DNA of 64,000 bases from contig CM044956.1 of NCBI GenBank assembly GCA_024516035.1, positions 27,625,101 to 27,689,100 of the forward strand. Reading direction: 5' to 3'. This document shows positions 33,302-45,428 of this stretch, in pieces (position 1 is the first letter of the stretch; each line of letters opens with the position of its first letter). The position numbers and the translations under genes were made by a program. The notes under the pieces are model-generated. The model was not told where the DNA came from. It saw only the letters and a list, made by a program, of their open reading frames with translations, and did not search any database. This DNA comes from Bactericera cockerelli (lineage: Eukaryota > Arthropoda > Insecta > Hemiptera > Triozidae).

Positions 33302-33851
33302 TGGTTTGTTTCTTTATCTTTTAATAATAATAATCATAATTTCCGGTATACGGGTACATTTATTAATGGTACAATACCTTTGTACATGCCATAAAAACAT
33401 TAAATTCGAGAGGAATAAATCTTGAACAATTTAAATCAGTTGAAAACAAAGAAAAATAGAAAGTTATTAATCATTAGAAGCCAAATAAAAATGGCTTAGG
33501 ATGGGTCTAGTTTCCGCGGAATGTTTCCTAAAAAGAAGTGATATCACGGTTGAAAACGGCTCTTGTTTCATTGCTATGCAATGAATAAGTTTGTAAAACT
33601 CTTTTCATAAACATTATAAACAAGAAATAAAATTTAAGGCACACCTCATTTGTTCTCCTCGCTACCATATTATAACTTTTCCTATAATAAGGAAAATATT
33701 AGTTCATTTACTTATCTCTAATTACCCAACGTACTTTTTGTTTCCTCGATGATACAAGGAATAGTTACCTACTGTCTTTTCCTGGAGGCATACTCGGTTT
33801 GTGATAATCAGTTAAAAGGGGTAAATAAAAAAAGTTAATTAGTTAAGAAAG

Positions 33852-33996
33852 TTATCATATTTGTGTTGATCACTTTCGTGATGTCACAACTACTCAAACT
33901 CGCTTTACTAAATCTTTGCTCAACTTGGGACTTGAACCACCAACCTCCAGGTTACAAGTTCACCGTCTTATCGATCAAGCTACTGAGGTCGGTAAA
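33852..33996 (-). repeat. tRNA-derived SINE
   Basis: It is about 145 bp and closely related to 31,286-31,442: the same tcatatttgtgttgatcac body and gacctcagtagcttgatcga head on the minus strand. Confidence 0.6.
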
Positions 33997-34213
33997 AGGG
34001 GTAAATAAGCAAAGGAATGAGGTGTGCCTTAAATTTCTTCACAAGTTTGAATCAGTTCTTACATTTTCCCATTAAAACAGTACGGAAAAGTCTAGATTTG
34101 TCTCAGTATTATTACAAAATATCTATTGATTTCACGCTTTGACACAAAAATATGTACAAGGACTTTCATAATATGTAGTATTATCATTTTAAATTTATAT
34201 GAATTGGACTGAC

Positions 34214-34340
34214 CAATGTATCCTTGTGGTCCCATCACTCCCGGCTCAATCTTGTCCAGAGTTGGATCATACAGTCCCGGTATTCCTTCTAAACCTTGAA
34301 CTCCAGGCAAGCCAGGGCGGCCTTCATCCCCGAACTCTCC
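34214..34340 (-). CDS. Collagen IV exon V6: helix with an interruption
   Basis: It starts in phase 0 with GEFGDEGRPG directly after a gattccag acceptor and ends in phase 1 (GYIG) at a gtcagt donor. The segment GLYDPTLDKIEPGVMG interrupts the repeat. The exon lies just downstream, in gene sense, of the intron holding the retrotransposon. Confidence 0.9.
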
Positions 34341-34474
34341 CTGGAATCGAGGACACGGGGATTGAAAGGTTAATAATAGTAATTTGGTGGAAAAACACCA
34401 GGCGAGGTTAATGCTCAAAGTATTTTCTACCACCTAACCCCGAGAGTCTTATTATTATGTGGTTTCATCATCTC

Positions 34475-35062
34475 TGTTGAGGCCACATACTGTGAAAGGG
34501 CAAAAGCAAGTACCTAACTTGTTAAATTTGTCGATTTTCTTGTCTCCTTTTTGATTCGGTGAAATGCAATCTATGCTCACCGCGTCACTGTGTTTTTAGC
34601 CATCTTAAGAGGAACATCTAGTTTTCTTAATTTGCTGTACGTCTAGTACGATTTTTTGTGAAATAGCGTCAAGCTATTAAGTTCGCCTAGAACTATCTAA
34701 AACCAGTCCTTTGCAAGTGTGGTTTTATATTTTCCTCCAAAATTAATTATTAAATGGCACAAGGGGTTTAACTCTGATAGGGAACTTGTAGAATCTCATT
34801 CCTTTTTCCTTTACTACAAGTGGGGAGTAAGTATGGGGTTTTCAAAAGTAATAAATTAAATCAGCGAAGTCACCAGGTAAGACTCAACCATTTATTATTT
34901 CTGGTGTCAGTTCGTTTCTTATTCCATAATTATCTAAAACTTTGAACTTTACATTGACGGGATTCAAACCCTCCAAACCTAAGTGATACAGTCCACTCTC
35001 TAATTTTAATTTTCCCGTGCTACAGGGTTGGCAGCTTAACAAAAGCTCAAAACAACCCATCA
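34475..35062 (+). repeat. 5' LTR of the BEL/Pao element
   Basis: It runs from TGTTGAGGCC to ACCCATCA (TG...CA) and matches the 3' LTR at a constant offset of 6,750 bp. An AATAAA lies in its second half. It should contain the promoter and transcription start. Confidence 0.95.
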
Positions 35063-35069
35063 TATGTAG

Positions 35070-35087
35070 TGGTCCTAGCGGATCCGG
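35070..35087 (+). promoter_or_regulatory. Candidate primer-binding site
   Basis: tggtcctagcggatccgg begins seven bases after the 5' LTR. TGG at its start would pair with a tRNA CCA end. I could not identify the tRNA. Confidence 0.5.
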
Positions 35088-35677
35088 ATGATCTAGCCTT
35101 AAGCTAGGAGTCCATTAGTTTATCCGTGTAATATTCCTCAAATTTAGTTCAAGTTTAAAATGAATAGGTATATTGTGTTAATTAAATTTAAATTCATCCA
35201 AATAATTTTACCGTGTACCTATTGTGCTTAGTCTACTTTGACTTGGCGACCGTGTGCTTGAATAGGTAGTGTGAACACATTTTTCATAGGTATGAACATG
35301 TTATCGTGTGTACCATGCTTGCAAGTAAAGTCTGAGGCTCTGAGCACTCGCTAGAGTCGCTAGGCACGACGCCTTGTTGTTGCTTTCAAATGTCTTATCA
35401 GTTATTTTGAAATTTTCAGTGCATTTTAAAAATTGAATAATTGAATTTTATTTACTCTGTATTGTGATTAAAAAATTAATAAGTTGTTGTAGATTATTTT
35501 ACATGCATATTTATCTAATTCTCTTGTAGGTGTTAGCTATTTTTCATCCTCATAAACTGCAAATCTTGTGAATGAAGTACATTCAAGTTTTTAAAATAAC
35601 CTTATAACTTAACTTTAGTGACTCTCAAATTGTGTTTCTGTTATACTTCTATATTGTGTGAATAATTCAGTGAAAAA

Positions 35678-38600
35678 ATGGCAGATTTAACTGTACTTCA
35701 GGCCAAAAAAGACCATCTTCTTGCCACATTAAAAAAGGTTGCCACTAGTGGAAATAATTTTTATAAAAATCAACAAGACAAAAGTTTAAGATCAGAATTT
35801 TTAATAGGTACCCAAAGTACGGATAAAGTATACCAGGACTTTTGTACTGTGATTGACCAAGTGAATAAACTCCAACTTGAGGAGGATACTAGTTTTGTAC
35901 CTGATTATTCTGAAGTATCTACTGCATTGGCACATGTCAACACAATCAAATATGTCCAGGGTAAGCTAACTAGCATTGAAGCTTCAGAAAAGACAGTCGT
36001 CAAGGCTGCAATTAAATTAGCTCCATTAGACTTAGGCTCTTTCAATGGTGATGTACAAACCTTTCCTGTGTTCTACCACGCATTTAAATCCATGATTCAT
36101 GATAATGTCAATCTGACAAATGATCAAAGAGTTCAATATTTAGTTTCTAAGCTAAGTCACAAGGCACTTAGTGCAGTTAGTGGTTACCCTCCCATTGGGG
36201 CTAACTATAATCACATTTGGGATAGTCTTGTCAGTAAATATCTTGATCAAAGGGTAGTTTCAGCGTTCCACTTGGACCAGATTATCAATGCTAAACCTGT
36301 GAAATGTGATAGCTCAGTTCAGTTCAATGATTTTGTAGACAAATATTGTTCTTCTGTTGAATGTTTGAATGCACTTAACTTAAATAATTTAGGAGAGGTC
36401 ATCTTATGCCACCTTGGTATCTCTAAGATTGATCCAGAGGCTAGACGTATTTTTGAAATGTTACTAAAGGAAAATGAGGTTCCTACTGCTAAGACACTTA
36501 TGTCTTTCCTTAAAGAGCAGGGCAAAATATTTGCTCGTATCCAACCTATGGAAAAAGAGGCTAAATCTCAGCCACGTAGCAACAATGCTAGGGCTACAAC
36601 TCATTCCACCCATACTTTCATGTCTAATGAAAAATCCTTTGTTGGGTGTCATTTGTGCAAATCCTCCGATAAACACCCTCTCTACAAGTGTGAGAAATTT
36701 CAAAAAATGTCTGTAACAAATAGACATGAATTTGTTGGTCTAAAAAGATTGTGTTTTTCATGTTTGAGCTCTTATCACAGTCTCAAACAATGTACTTCAA
36801 AGGGTGCTTGTTTTAAATGTGGTGGCAAGCATCACACCCTTTTGCATTTTGAGAAGAACATAAATGTAGGTATGAGTCAAGCTGCTAAACCTTCTACCAG
36901 TGGTTCAGGTAAACAAACCCCTGCTGGTCAAGTGAATGATAGTGGTGTGACTCATTCATACTGTTCTCCTGGTGTGGAAAACAATTCCTTTTCCAGTGTG
37001 TTATTGTCAACCGTCAAGGTTGTGTCATGTGACCTTAAAGGAAATTCCTCAGAATTGAGACTCTTGTTAGATTCTGGGAGTGAGAGTAATTTTGTGACTG
37101 AACATGCAGTCAGAAAATTAGGTCTCACTGTAACTAAAGTGCCTACATCTGTGCAAGGTATCTGTGGTGCATCAAGCCCTGTCAAAGGCAAAGTCAATTT
37201 TAATTTTACATCAAGATTTGATGAAAATGTCAAATTTTCAGTCAAAGCTCTAGTTGTAAATAAGATTTCTGACAACCTTCCGGTTCAGCCTATGAACCTT
37301 GAGTGTCTTGCTCATTTAAAAAATGTGTTGCTCTCAGACAATGAGTTCAATGTGCCTAAACCAGTCGATGGTATTCTAGGTGCTTATATGTTTTCCATAT
37401 TGTTAGAATCAGGAAAAATCGTTGGTTGTAAAAACTGCCCAGTAGCAGTTAACACACTGCTTGGATATACTGTCATGGGTGGGAAGGCTAATGAAAATCT
37501 AGTGGAAAATAGTTTCTTCTGTGGTCTAATCAATAGTCAACAGGAGTGTAGCTTAGAACAATCTGTGAAAAAGTTCATGGAAATAGAAGATGTTCCTATG
37601 TCTACAGTGTGTAAACCTGAAGATGTAGAGTGTGAAAATATTTTTTTAGATACTTTTTCTAGAAAAGATAATGGTAAATTTGAGGTGTCCTTGCCATTTA
37701 AGGAACCTCCTGAATTGTGTCTAGGTGAATCATATCACATTGCTCATAAGAGATTTCTCAACTTAGAGAAAAAATTATTGTGCTCAGAAAATGCATCATT
37801 ACATGATCAATATTGTGATGTTATGTCAGAATTCTTGTCTAGTGGGTATATGTCTCTGGTCAACAGTGATAATACTAGTGATGGGTATTACATACCTCAA
37901 CATGTTGTAGTAAGACAAGATCATGCCTCATTTAAAGTTCGACCTGTGTTTGATGCTAGTTGTCCCACCACAAGTGGAAAATCAGTTAATGACATTCTTT
38001 ACACAGGGCCCAAACTTTATAATGATTTATTTAACATATTGTTATCTTTTAGGTTATTTCCCTATGTCATAACCACTGATATTAAAAAGATGTATTTACA
38101 AATTTTGGTGTCTGAAAACCAACGGAAGTATCAAAAAATATTATTTCGGTTTTCTCCTCAAGAGGAACTAAAAACATATACACTCAATACTGTGACCTTT
38201 GGTATGTCTTGCAGCCCTTACTTGGCCTTAAGATGTGTTAAAGAGCTAGCAAATAGTGAATGTGAAAAGTATCCTTTGGCTAGTGCCAGGGTACTAGAAG
38301 ATAGCTTCATGGATGATATTTGCTCTTCTGTCTCAAGTGAAAGTGAAGCATGTGAACTTCAGTCACAACTAGTGGCGATGTTCAAGTCAGGTGGATTTCA
38401 GTTATCAAAATGGGCATCCAATTCTAGACTATTGCTGAGTAAAATAGCTAACAGTGAAAAATTAGAGACATGTTTGAAGTGGGACGATTCTGCCTATAAA
38501 GTATTGGGTCTTTCATGGCACCCAGTGGCGGACGCGTTCTCCTTTGATGTTAATGTGAAACCCACTGAGTGTACTAAACGAAATGTACTCAAGTTAACTG

Positions 38601-40858
38601 CAGGCATATTTGATGTTTTGGGCCTCTTGGCCCCCGTGACCTTGCACGCTAAGTTGTTAATTAAACACCTGTGGAAACTAGGACTAGGGTGGGATCAGAA
38701 AGCTTCAGAAGAACTTCAAGAAGTTTGGTGTCAATTTCAACAGGAGCTATCTCTCCTATCGAAAATGTCTTTTCCTAGACATATTCATATAAATCTAGAC
38801 AGCGAAATTATTTTAGTGGGCTTTGGTGACGCCAGTGAAAAGGCGTACGCCTGTGCTATTTACAGTGTAGTCAAATCACCACGGGGTGAAGTGTTAACTA
38901 GTTTAGTTGCTTCTAAGAGCAAAGTTAGTCCCCTCAAATCTCTTACTATAGCGCGTCTAGAACTACTAGCCGCGCTACTACTTTCAAAACTAATGAAAGT
39001 GATTGTTGACACTTATAGTGTTCGTGTCAGGATAAGTAAAATATTCTGTCTTTCTGACTCCAAGGTTGTATTGGACTGGGTTCGATCCCCACCATACCGT
39101 TGGAATCAGTTTGTGTCAAATCGTGTTGCTAAGATTCAAGAAAATGTAGGTTCCGATTCATTTCATCATATTGCTGGCGTAGAAAACATCAGCGATTGTG
39201 TAAGTAGAGGTATGTTACCTAACCAACTTGTGGCTTATCCTATTTGGACAACAGGTCCAGAGTGGTTAAGACATCCAGTGGCGGAGTGGCCGCTTGATTT
39301 AGATACTTCTAGTATCAGTGCGGACGTTAATATGGAAGAGAAGAAGAGTGCATTTATAACAACTGGGCAATCTAAGCCTAGTGTATTACTTGAACTAGGC
39401 CAGCGACACTCCTCTTGGTTGGGGTTGCTGCGTGCTATCGTATATGTTCTCAAATTCTTAAAACTTTTGCCTAGAAGGATAAGTAAAAAAAGTATTTCAA
39501 CTAGTGAGCTTCAAGAGGCCGAGACTAGATTACTGAAATCTGTTCAACAAGAATGTTTCAGTAAGGAGATTGACAGCCTCAAGTCTAATGAATTGTGCTC
39601 TCCTTCAATTCAAAAGTTAAACCCTTTTCTTCAGAATGATTTGATCTTGGTGGGGGGTAGGTTATCTAACTCTTCTCTAGGTTATGAACAAAAACACCCT
39701 GTATTGCTTCCGAGTAAGCACCATGTAACTACTCTACTTATTGACTATCACCATAAAATGAACCTACATACTGGCCCACACTTGCTACTCAGTGTGTTGC
39801 GCCGAAAATATTGGATATTAGGTGGTCGCAATGTTGTAAGGCAACGTGTGCGAAAATGTAATCACTGTTTCAAGTTTAAACCTGAAGCCGCTAGTGCTTT
39901 AATGGGTGAACTCCCTAGAGCTCGTGTCAATGAATCTAAACCCTTTGTACACACCGGTACAGATTATACAGGTTTCGTCAAGATTACCTTGGGTAAACGA
40001 CGCGGTGTAGTGGCACAAAAGGCATACATTTGCCTATTTGTGTGTCTGTGTACAAAAGCAATTCATCTAGAATTGGCCGCAGACTTATCAACAGAAGCCT
40101 TCATGTCTGCTTTCAAGCGGTTTCTGTCTAGGCGTGGTTCGGTCAGTGTCATGTATTCAGATGGTGGCACCAATTTTCTAGGTGCAAAAAACCAATTAGA
40201 CGAGATTTACAACTTATTAGAATCTCAGAGTTTCAATGATACACTCTCTCGTGAATTACAAAGACATAAAATCAAGTGGTCATTCTTGCCTCCCCTGAGT
40301 CCTCACATGGGTGGACTTTGGGAAGGTAACATTCGTATGGTGAAACAACACCTATTTAAAGTTATAGGCTCTCAAATCCTTACCTACGAAGAGCTCTATA
40401 CCGTTCTCACTCAAGTTGAGTGCTTGTTGAACTCGAGACCTCTTTGTCCTCTGAGTTCAGATCCTAATGATGTGCAAGTCCTCACACCCGCACATTTCCT
40501 ACATGCCAATCCTTTAGATTATATCCCTGCAGTGAACGTGGCTGATAGACCCATGTCCGGGCTGCGTAGGTATCAGTTGCTTGATCATCTGGTCCAGACT
40601 TACTGGCGCAGATGGAGTCAAGAGTACCTCCATAATCTTCAGGTGCGCAACAAGTGGAACACACCTCAGAATCCTGTTTCTGTAGGACAGGTTGTGCTAT
40701 TAAAGGATGATCTTGCTCCTCCTTTGATGTGGCACTTAGGATTAATAACAGGAGTTTTTCCTGGTGTTGACGGTATTGTCCGTGTCGTTATGGTAAAAAC
40801 TAAGACAGGGTCTTACAAAAGACCTGTAGTCAAGGTGTGTCCTCTGCCATCTCAATAA
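35678..40858 (+). CDS. BEL/Pao gag-pol polyprotein, 1,726 aa
   Basis: A single frame with no stops starts MADLTVLQAKKDHLL. Gag-like region (DUF1759 type, LDLGSFNGDVQTFPVFYHAF) lies near residues 115-260. Cysteine-rich zinc-knuckle region (CHLCKSSDKHPLYKCEKF, CFKCGGKHHTLLH) lies near 322-392. Aspartic protease LLLDSGSESNFV is near 464. Reverse transcriptase has FMDD near 877 in the catalytic YxDD position. RNase H GFGDASEK lies near 1,047. The integrase has an HHCC zinc region near 1,356-1,400, aspartates in HTGTDYTG (about 1,426) and YSDGGTNF (about 1,493), and the glutamate in GGLWEGNIR (about 1,545). A C-terminal DUF5641-like segment follows. All catalytic motifs look intact, so the element may be active. 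Confidence 0.95.
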   Translation: MADLTVLQAKKDHLLATLKKVATSGNNFYKNQQDKSLRSEFLIGTQSTDKVYQDFCTVIDQVNKLQLEEDTSFVPDYSEVSTALAHVNTIKYVQGKLTSIEASEKTVVKAAIKLAPLDLGSFNGDVQTFPVFYHAFKSMIHDNVNLTNDQRVQYLVSKLSHKALSAVSGYPPIGANYNHIWDSLVSKYLDQRVVSAFHLDQIINAKPVKCDSSVQFNDFVDKYCSSVECLNALNLNNLGEVILCHLGISKIDPEARRIFEMLLKENEVPTAKTLMSFLKEQGKIFARIQPMEKEAKSQPRSNNARATTHSTHTFMSNEKSFVGCHLCKSSDKHPLYKCEKFQKMSVTNRHEFVGLKRLCFSCLSSYHSLKQCTSKGACFKCGGKHHTLLHFEKNINVGMSQAAKPSTSGSGKQTPAGQVNDSGVTHSYCSPGVENNSFSSVLLSTVKVVSCDLKGNSSELRLLLDSGSESNFVTEHAVRKLGLTVTKVPTSVQGICGASSPVKGKVNFNFTSRFDENVKFSVKALVVNKISDNLPVQPMNLECLAHLKNVLLSDNEFNVPKPVDGILGAYMFSILLESGKIVGCKNCPVAVNTLLGYTVMGGKANENLVENSFFCGLINSQQECSLEQSVKKFMEIEDVPMSTVCKPEDVECENIFLDTFSRKDNGKFEVSLPFKEPPELCLGESYHIAHKRFLNLEKKLLCSENASLHDQYCDVMSEFLSSGYMSLVNSDNTSDGYYIPQHVVVRQDHASFKVRPVFDASCPTTSGKSVNDILYTGPKLYNDLFNILLSFRLFPYVITTDIKKMYLQILVSENQRKYQKILFRFSPQEELKTYTLNTVTFGMSCSPYLALRCVKELANSECEKYPLASARVLEDSFMDDICSSVSSESEACELQSQLVAMFKSGGFQLSKWASNSRLLLSKIANSEKLETCLKWDDSAYKVLGLSWHPVADAFSFDVNVKPTECTKRNVLKLTAGIFDVLGLLAPVTLHAKLLIKHLWKLGLGWDQKASEELQEVWCQFQQELSLLSKMSFPRHIHINLDSEIILVGFGDASEKAYACAIYSVVKSPRGEVLTSLVASKSKVSPLKSLTIARLELLAALLLSKLMKVIVDTYSVRVRISKIFCLSDSKVVLDWVRSPPYRWNQFVSNRVAKIQENVGSDSFHHIAGVENISDCVSRGMLPNQLVAYPIWTTGPEWLRHPVAEWPLDLDTSSISADVNMEEKKSAFITTGQSKPSVLLELGQRHSSWLGLLRAIVYVLKFLKLLPRRISKKSISTSELQEAETRLLKSVQQECFSKEIDSLKSNELCSPSIQKLNPFLQNDLILVGGRLSNSSLGYEQKHPVLLPSKHHVTTLLIDYHHKMNLHTGPHLLLSVLRRKYWILGGRNVVRQRVRKCNHCFKFKPEAASALMGELPRARVNESKPFVHTGTDYTGFVKITLGKRRGVVAQKAYICLFVCLCTKAIHLELAADLSTEAFMSAFKRFLSRRGSVSVMYSDGGTNFLGAKNQLDEIYNLLESQSFNDTLSRELQRHKIKWSFLPPLSPHMGGLWEGNIRMVKQHLFKVIGSQILTYEELYTVLTQVECLLNSRPLCPLSSDPNDVQVLTPAHFLHANPLDYIPAVNVADRPMSGLRRYQLLDHLVQTYWRRWSQEYLHNLQVRNKWNTPQNPVSVGQVVLLKDDLAPPLMWHLGLITGVFPGVDGIVRVVMVKTKTGSYKRPVVKVCPLPSQ

Positions 40859-41209
40859 GTCTGTACTCAACTTCAGAACTTGTAAAATATTTTTTTTTAA
40901 ATACTTTTTTGCACTCTTGTTATTGATGTGTATTTTTTTTTTCAATCTGCTACTTGCAATTTTGCCACTTGTTTAGTGGTCATATTACTGTTGTTTTTAT
41001 GATTTTTTATATTTAAATTCTAATAATTTAAATTTTTGCCTTTCTTAATTATTTTTATACCACTAGGTATTTTCTAGGTCTTATTTATTATCCTTTTTTT
41101 GTAAATAGACATGTTAGTTTTTTTACTTTTTGTAGGTGGAGGCTCAGACTTTATTTGCAAGTGTTAACATGTTTATTTTTTTTTGAAGCCTTTGAAAGTT
41201 AACCCTTTC

Positions 41210-41224
41210 AAGGTGGGGGGAAAA
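41210..41224 (+). promoter_or_regulatory. Polypurine tract
   Basis: aaggtggggggaaaa lies directly against the 3' LTR and is the expected plus-strand primer. Confidence 0.85.
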
Positions 41225-41812
41225 TGTTGAGGCCACATACTGTGAAAGGGCAAAAGCAAGTACCTAACTTGTTAAATTTGTCGATTTTCTTGTCTCCTTT
41301 TTGATTCGGTGAAATGCAATCTATGCTCACCGCGTCACTGTGTTTTTAGCCATCTTAAGAGGAACATCTAGTTTTCTTAATTTGCTGTACGTCTAGTACG
41401 ATTTTTTGTGAAATAGCGTCAAGCTATTAAGTTCGCCTAGAACTATCTAAAACCAGTCCTTTGCAAGTGTGGTTTTATATTTTCCTCCAAAATTAATTAT
41501 TAAATGGCACAAGGGGTTTAACTCTGATAGGGAACTTGTAGAATCTCATTCCTTTTTCCTTTACTACAAGTGGGGAGTAAGTATGGGGTTTTCAAAAGTA
41601 ATAAATTAAATCAGCGAAGTCACCAGGTAAGACTCAACCATTTATTATTTCTGGTGTCAGTTCGTTTCTTATTCCATAATTATCTAAAACTTTGAACTTT
41701 ACATTGACGGGATTCAAACCCTCCAAACCTAAGTGATACAGTCCACTCTCTAATTTTAATTTTCCCGTGCTACAGGGTTGGCAGCTTAACAAAAGCTCAA
41801 AACAACCCATCA
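41225..41812 (+). repeat. 3' LTR of the BEL/Pao element
   Basis: 588 bp, same ends and same sequence by eye as the 5' LTR, followed by the target duplication atctc. Confidence 0.95.
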
Positions 41813-42414
41813 ATCTCTATGGTATATTATGTGGTATTTATAATTTCAGGAACAAGTGTTGGTATTTTTATAATTTTTATATAAAAAAAAATAATAATAA
41901 AAAAACAAAAACTCACTCAATTTTTTTTCTCAAAAACTAGAAAATTTAAAATAAATGTAAGATACCTACATGTGTGTGTGTGTGTTCATTTCTTAAAAGT
42001 TGAGCTTTTTCACATTCAAATCTGACCGTCCTAATTGATCTCTGAAATGAGTCACTTATGGATTGAACCTATTGCTATTGTAACGAAGAACATTGCTATT
42101 GAACACACACAAGCGAATCTTATATCATAAAGTGATTAAGAATTTCTTTAACCTTTTTTAAATGTTGTTTATCCTTCGCAAATTGGAACAATTAAAAAAA
42201 GAATTTTATTTTCTCTAATGAGGTATTGTTTGACAAGTCTATTGTAAGATTTTTTTTACCACATTTATCTTTTTGTGATTATCTTTAGTTGAACCTTTTC
42301 TGTAGTATCATAGAGAAGACTACATAATCATACATATTTGGGTATTTGATATTTTTGGATGGACATTGGTCAGAAGTGAGAAAAAGTAATCTATATTGTT
42401 TACTACTAATACAC

Positions 42415-42710
42415 GTAGTCACTGTGGCAGAGCGAGTTAGCGCGCTAGGCATTGCACACATGGTGACCTGGGTTCGATTCCCAGCGGGGGAGAATTTTTT
42501 CTGCTCTGTACTTGGATGTTCGGGGTCCACTCATACCTCGTGAGGAAAAATGAGTAGCTGCTTTAATGTGAAGCAGCGACCAGTGGCAGAATCTTAGGCA
42601 AAAAAAATAATACAAGATATTGTAAATTAATGTGGTAAAGTCCTATGATTCTGCGCTACCCACTAAAATTGTGACATAATAACACAAAGAAAAAGCATTA
42701 TTATTATTAT
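42415..42710 (+). mobile_element. tRNA-derived SINE with 23-bp target duplication
   Basis: The head has an A box in gtggcagagcgag and a B box in gggttcgattcc. A unique body and an (ATT)n tail follow. A perfect 23-bp duplication flanks it at 42,392-42,414 and 42,711-42,733, which marks a young LINE-mobilised insertion. Part of a related head is at about 44,180-44,275 on the minus strand. Confidence 0.85.
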
Positions 42711-42869
42711 TATATTGTTTACTACTAATACACAGCTACCTAATATTCTTATTTCACCAGCACGGCCATGCCTCGTTGAACACACCGAGCCGCACCGCGA
42801 CTATTTATTCCATATAAACCATATAATTGTATTGTAAAGAATGCATTTTTAAAAATGCAAAATTCTAAC

Positions 42870-43102
42870 CTTCTCTCCGGGTAGTCCATTAACTCCAGTG
42901 AAGCCAGGCGCGCCCTTCTCCCCTTTCGCTCCTGGGTCCCCTGGGCGCCCATCTTTACCCTCTTGACCTCTCCTTCCCTCGGACCCCTGCTCACCCTTGA
43001 TTCCCTTGAATCCTGGGAACCCGTCGACACCGGGCCGCCCATGGTCTCCCATTTCACCTTTCAGTCCGCGCGGCCCTGCATCACCATGTGACCCTTGCGG
43101 TC
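42870..43102 (-). CDS. Collagen IV exon V5: helix
   Basis: It starts in phase 1 with GPQGSHGDAG, runs as uninterrupted Gly-X-Y, and ends in phase 0 (GEK) at a weaker gttaga donor. The next intron (34,341-42,869) carries the BEL/Pao retrotransposon and a SINE. Confidence 0.92.
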
Positions 43103-43839
43103 CTGAGAACATAATGAATTGAGAAAGTTACAGATATTTAATCACTAAGTAAGAAAACTTGTTCTCTCTGACCTTTAAAAAACCCAAAAATTAGGGGTCA
43201 ATATACAACGTATACAAAATTAGAAAATTTGTGTATACAAAATTTTAAAAAGCTCTTCCTCTCTCCTACCCCCTCGCACTCACCCCCACCATCAGGAACT
43301 TCTGCTCCCCCCATTGTCAAGCACTAAGGAACAAAATATTCCAAATTGCAAGAGTTCATCTCTCTCGTCATTCTGTTGAGAGCAGAAAAAAGTGTACAGG
43401 TAGTTTGTTCTACAAAGTTTTGTATAGAATGCATCATTACTCCTCAATCGTCTATGGCAATCGAATGAAATTGAAATCTTAGGAGATTAACAATATCTTA
43501 GTCTTCTTTCGTGCAAAATTAAAAATAATTAATGTACTATTATGATACATGAATTATTCGTCGGAGGCCATTGGAGGTTGTGAAACGTCCAGATATGTGA
43601 AAAAATTGAAATCGGAGCAAAAAAATGTTTTCTATTACAAAAAGGAGCACAATACTTCCAATTTCTTATATTCGAAATTCATCGGAAGTAATATTCTTTT
43701 TTTTATAGTTTCCATTTATTTATTTGTTACATTAAACATCTTCTACAAACAATGAGGGTATACCCACCTTCAAAAGATAAAAAATCTTGTGCTGAATACC
43801 CACCTTCAAAAAGAATTCTGATAAAGTCTTGGAGCTTAC

Positions 43840-43983
43840 CTTTGGGTCCTTTCAGTGACGTGACCGTAGGATTGGTGCCATGCTCCCCATCGTCGTAGGA
43901 AAGTCCTGGTGCCCCCGGCTCCCCCCCATCCCCATCATCCCCCCGTATGCCAGGAGGTCCAAAGTTCTCTGCTCCATCGTCAC
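43840..43983 (-). CDS. Collagen IV exon V4: acidic helix with a long interruption
   Basis: Phase 1 to phase 1. It begins GDDGAENFGPPG and is rich in Asp/Glu. The Gly-X-Y pattern breaks at GLSYDDGEHGTNPTVTSLKG, an interruption of the sort that makes collagen IV flexible. The donor is gtaagc. Confidence 0.9.
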
Positions 43984-44247
43984 CTGGTGGGAGAGAAATT
44001 AAGAATTCAAGTATCCCGCCACCACACTTGTTCAATACATTTCATATTTATGTACCATGAACGCCCAATTTGAAACATTTGGATTAAAATCGCCAAGCCA
44101 ATAAAAATAAATTTATGTATCATATACCTACTAGACGATTTGGCTTTCGTTTATCTGTCTGTTTGTCTGTCTGTCTGTTCCATGATAACTCTGCCCCGCT
44201 GGCGGTCTAACCCACGGTCTAACTCACGTGCACTGCCTAGCGCGCTA

Positions 44248-44870
<623 letters not shown>

Positions 44871-44911
44871 TTATAATTTGGCCCTCAAGATTCTGGTGAT
44901 CCAGTGCTTAC

Positions 44912-45047
44912 CCTGTGGTCCATCTGGTCCGAACTCTCCCCTGGTTCCAGGTACCCCTGGGTAGCCCGGCACCCCTGGTCGCCCGTCTGTTCCGTTGCAC
45001 CCGTCGAGTCCTGCGGGCCCGGGTGCGCCCGCCGCTCCGGGGAACCC
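44912..45047 (-). CDS. Collagen IV exon V2: helix with GCNGT motif
   Basis: The exon starts in phase 0 with GFPGAAG and ends in phase 1 at gtaagc. It contains [16 protein letters not shown] motif shortly after the 7S region is characteristic of collagen IV and provides one cysteine and an NxT glycosylation site. This motif is good support for the family call. Confidence 0.93.
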
Positions 45048-45428
45048 CTGGGGATCAGTGCAAGCAATAATATGTGTTACTACAATACAATAGAATGTAT
45101 CAAGAAATTAAAAAGTATTGAAATACATAGTATTTTCTTCTACGGCTTTAGCTTTTAACATAGCTCTCTACTTGTTTTAAAGTCATTATATTCATCGTAA
45201 TTATACTATGATGTATAGAAGCTTCTTAATCCAAAAAATATCAATCGTCATTCAACGAGGAAATGCTTTGAGCATTGGGCACTATTCCTGTCTTCCTGAT
45301 GGCTTGCGTTTCGAAGAGCTCTTTTATACTCGTATTTAAATAAATAAATAATATAAAATACAATAAAAAACTTTACTATGTATAGATACTTAGATACTTG
45401 TATACATATAAAGTGTTGTCCAACTCAC

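Larger units (their letters stand above)
34475..41812 (+). mobile_element. BEL/Pao LTR retrotransposon, complete
   Basis: This 7,338-bp element has two 588-bp LTRs, a primer-binding site, one gag-pol frame and a polypurine tract. A 5-bp target duplication atctc lies at 34,470-34,474 and 41,813-41,817. The LTRs look identical by eye, which implies very recent insertion. It lies in the V5-V6 intron in the orientation opposite to the collagen gene. No envelope-like frame follows pol. Confidence 0.95.

Noticed and set aside
42420..42490. Functional tRNA gene
   Set aside because: A and B boxes exist but the cloverleaf stems do not close, and it is the head of a SINE with a target duplication.
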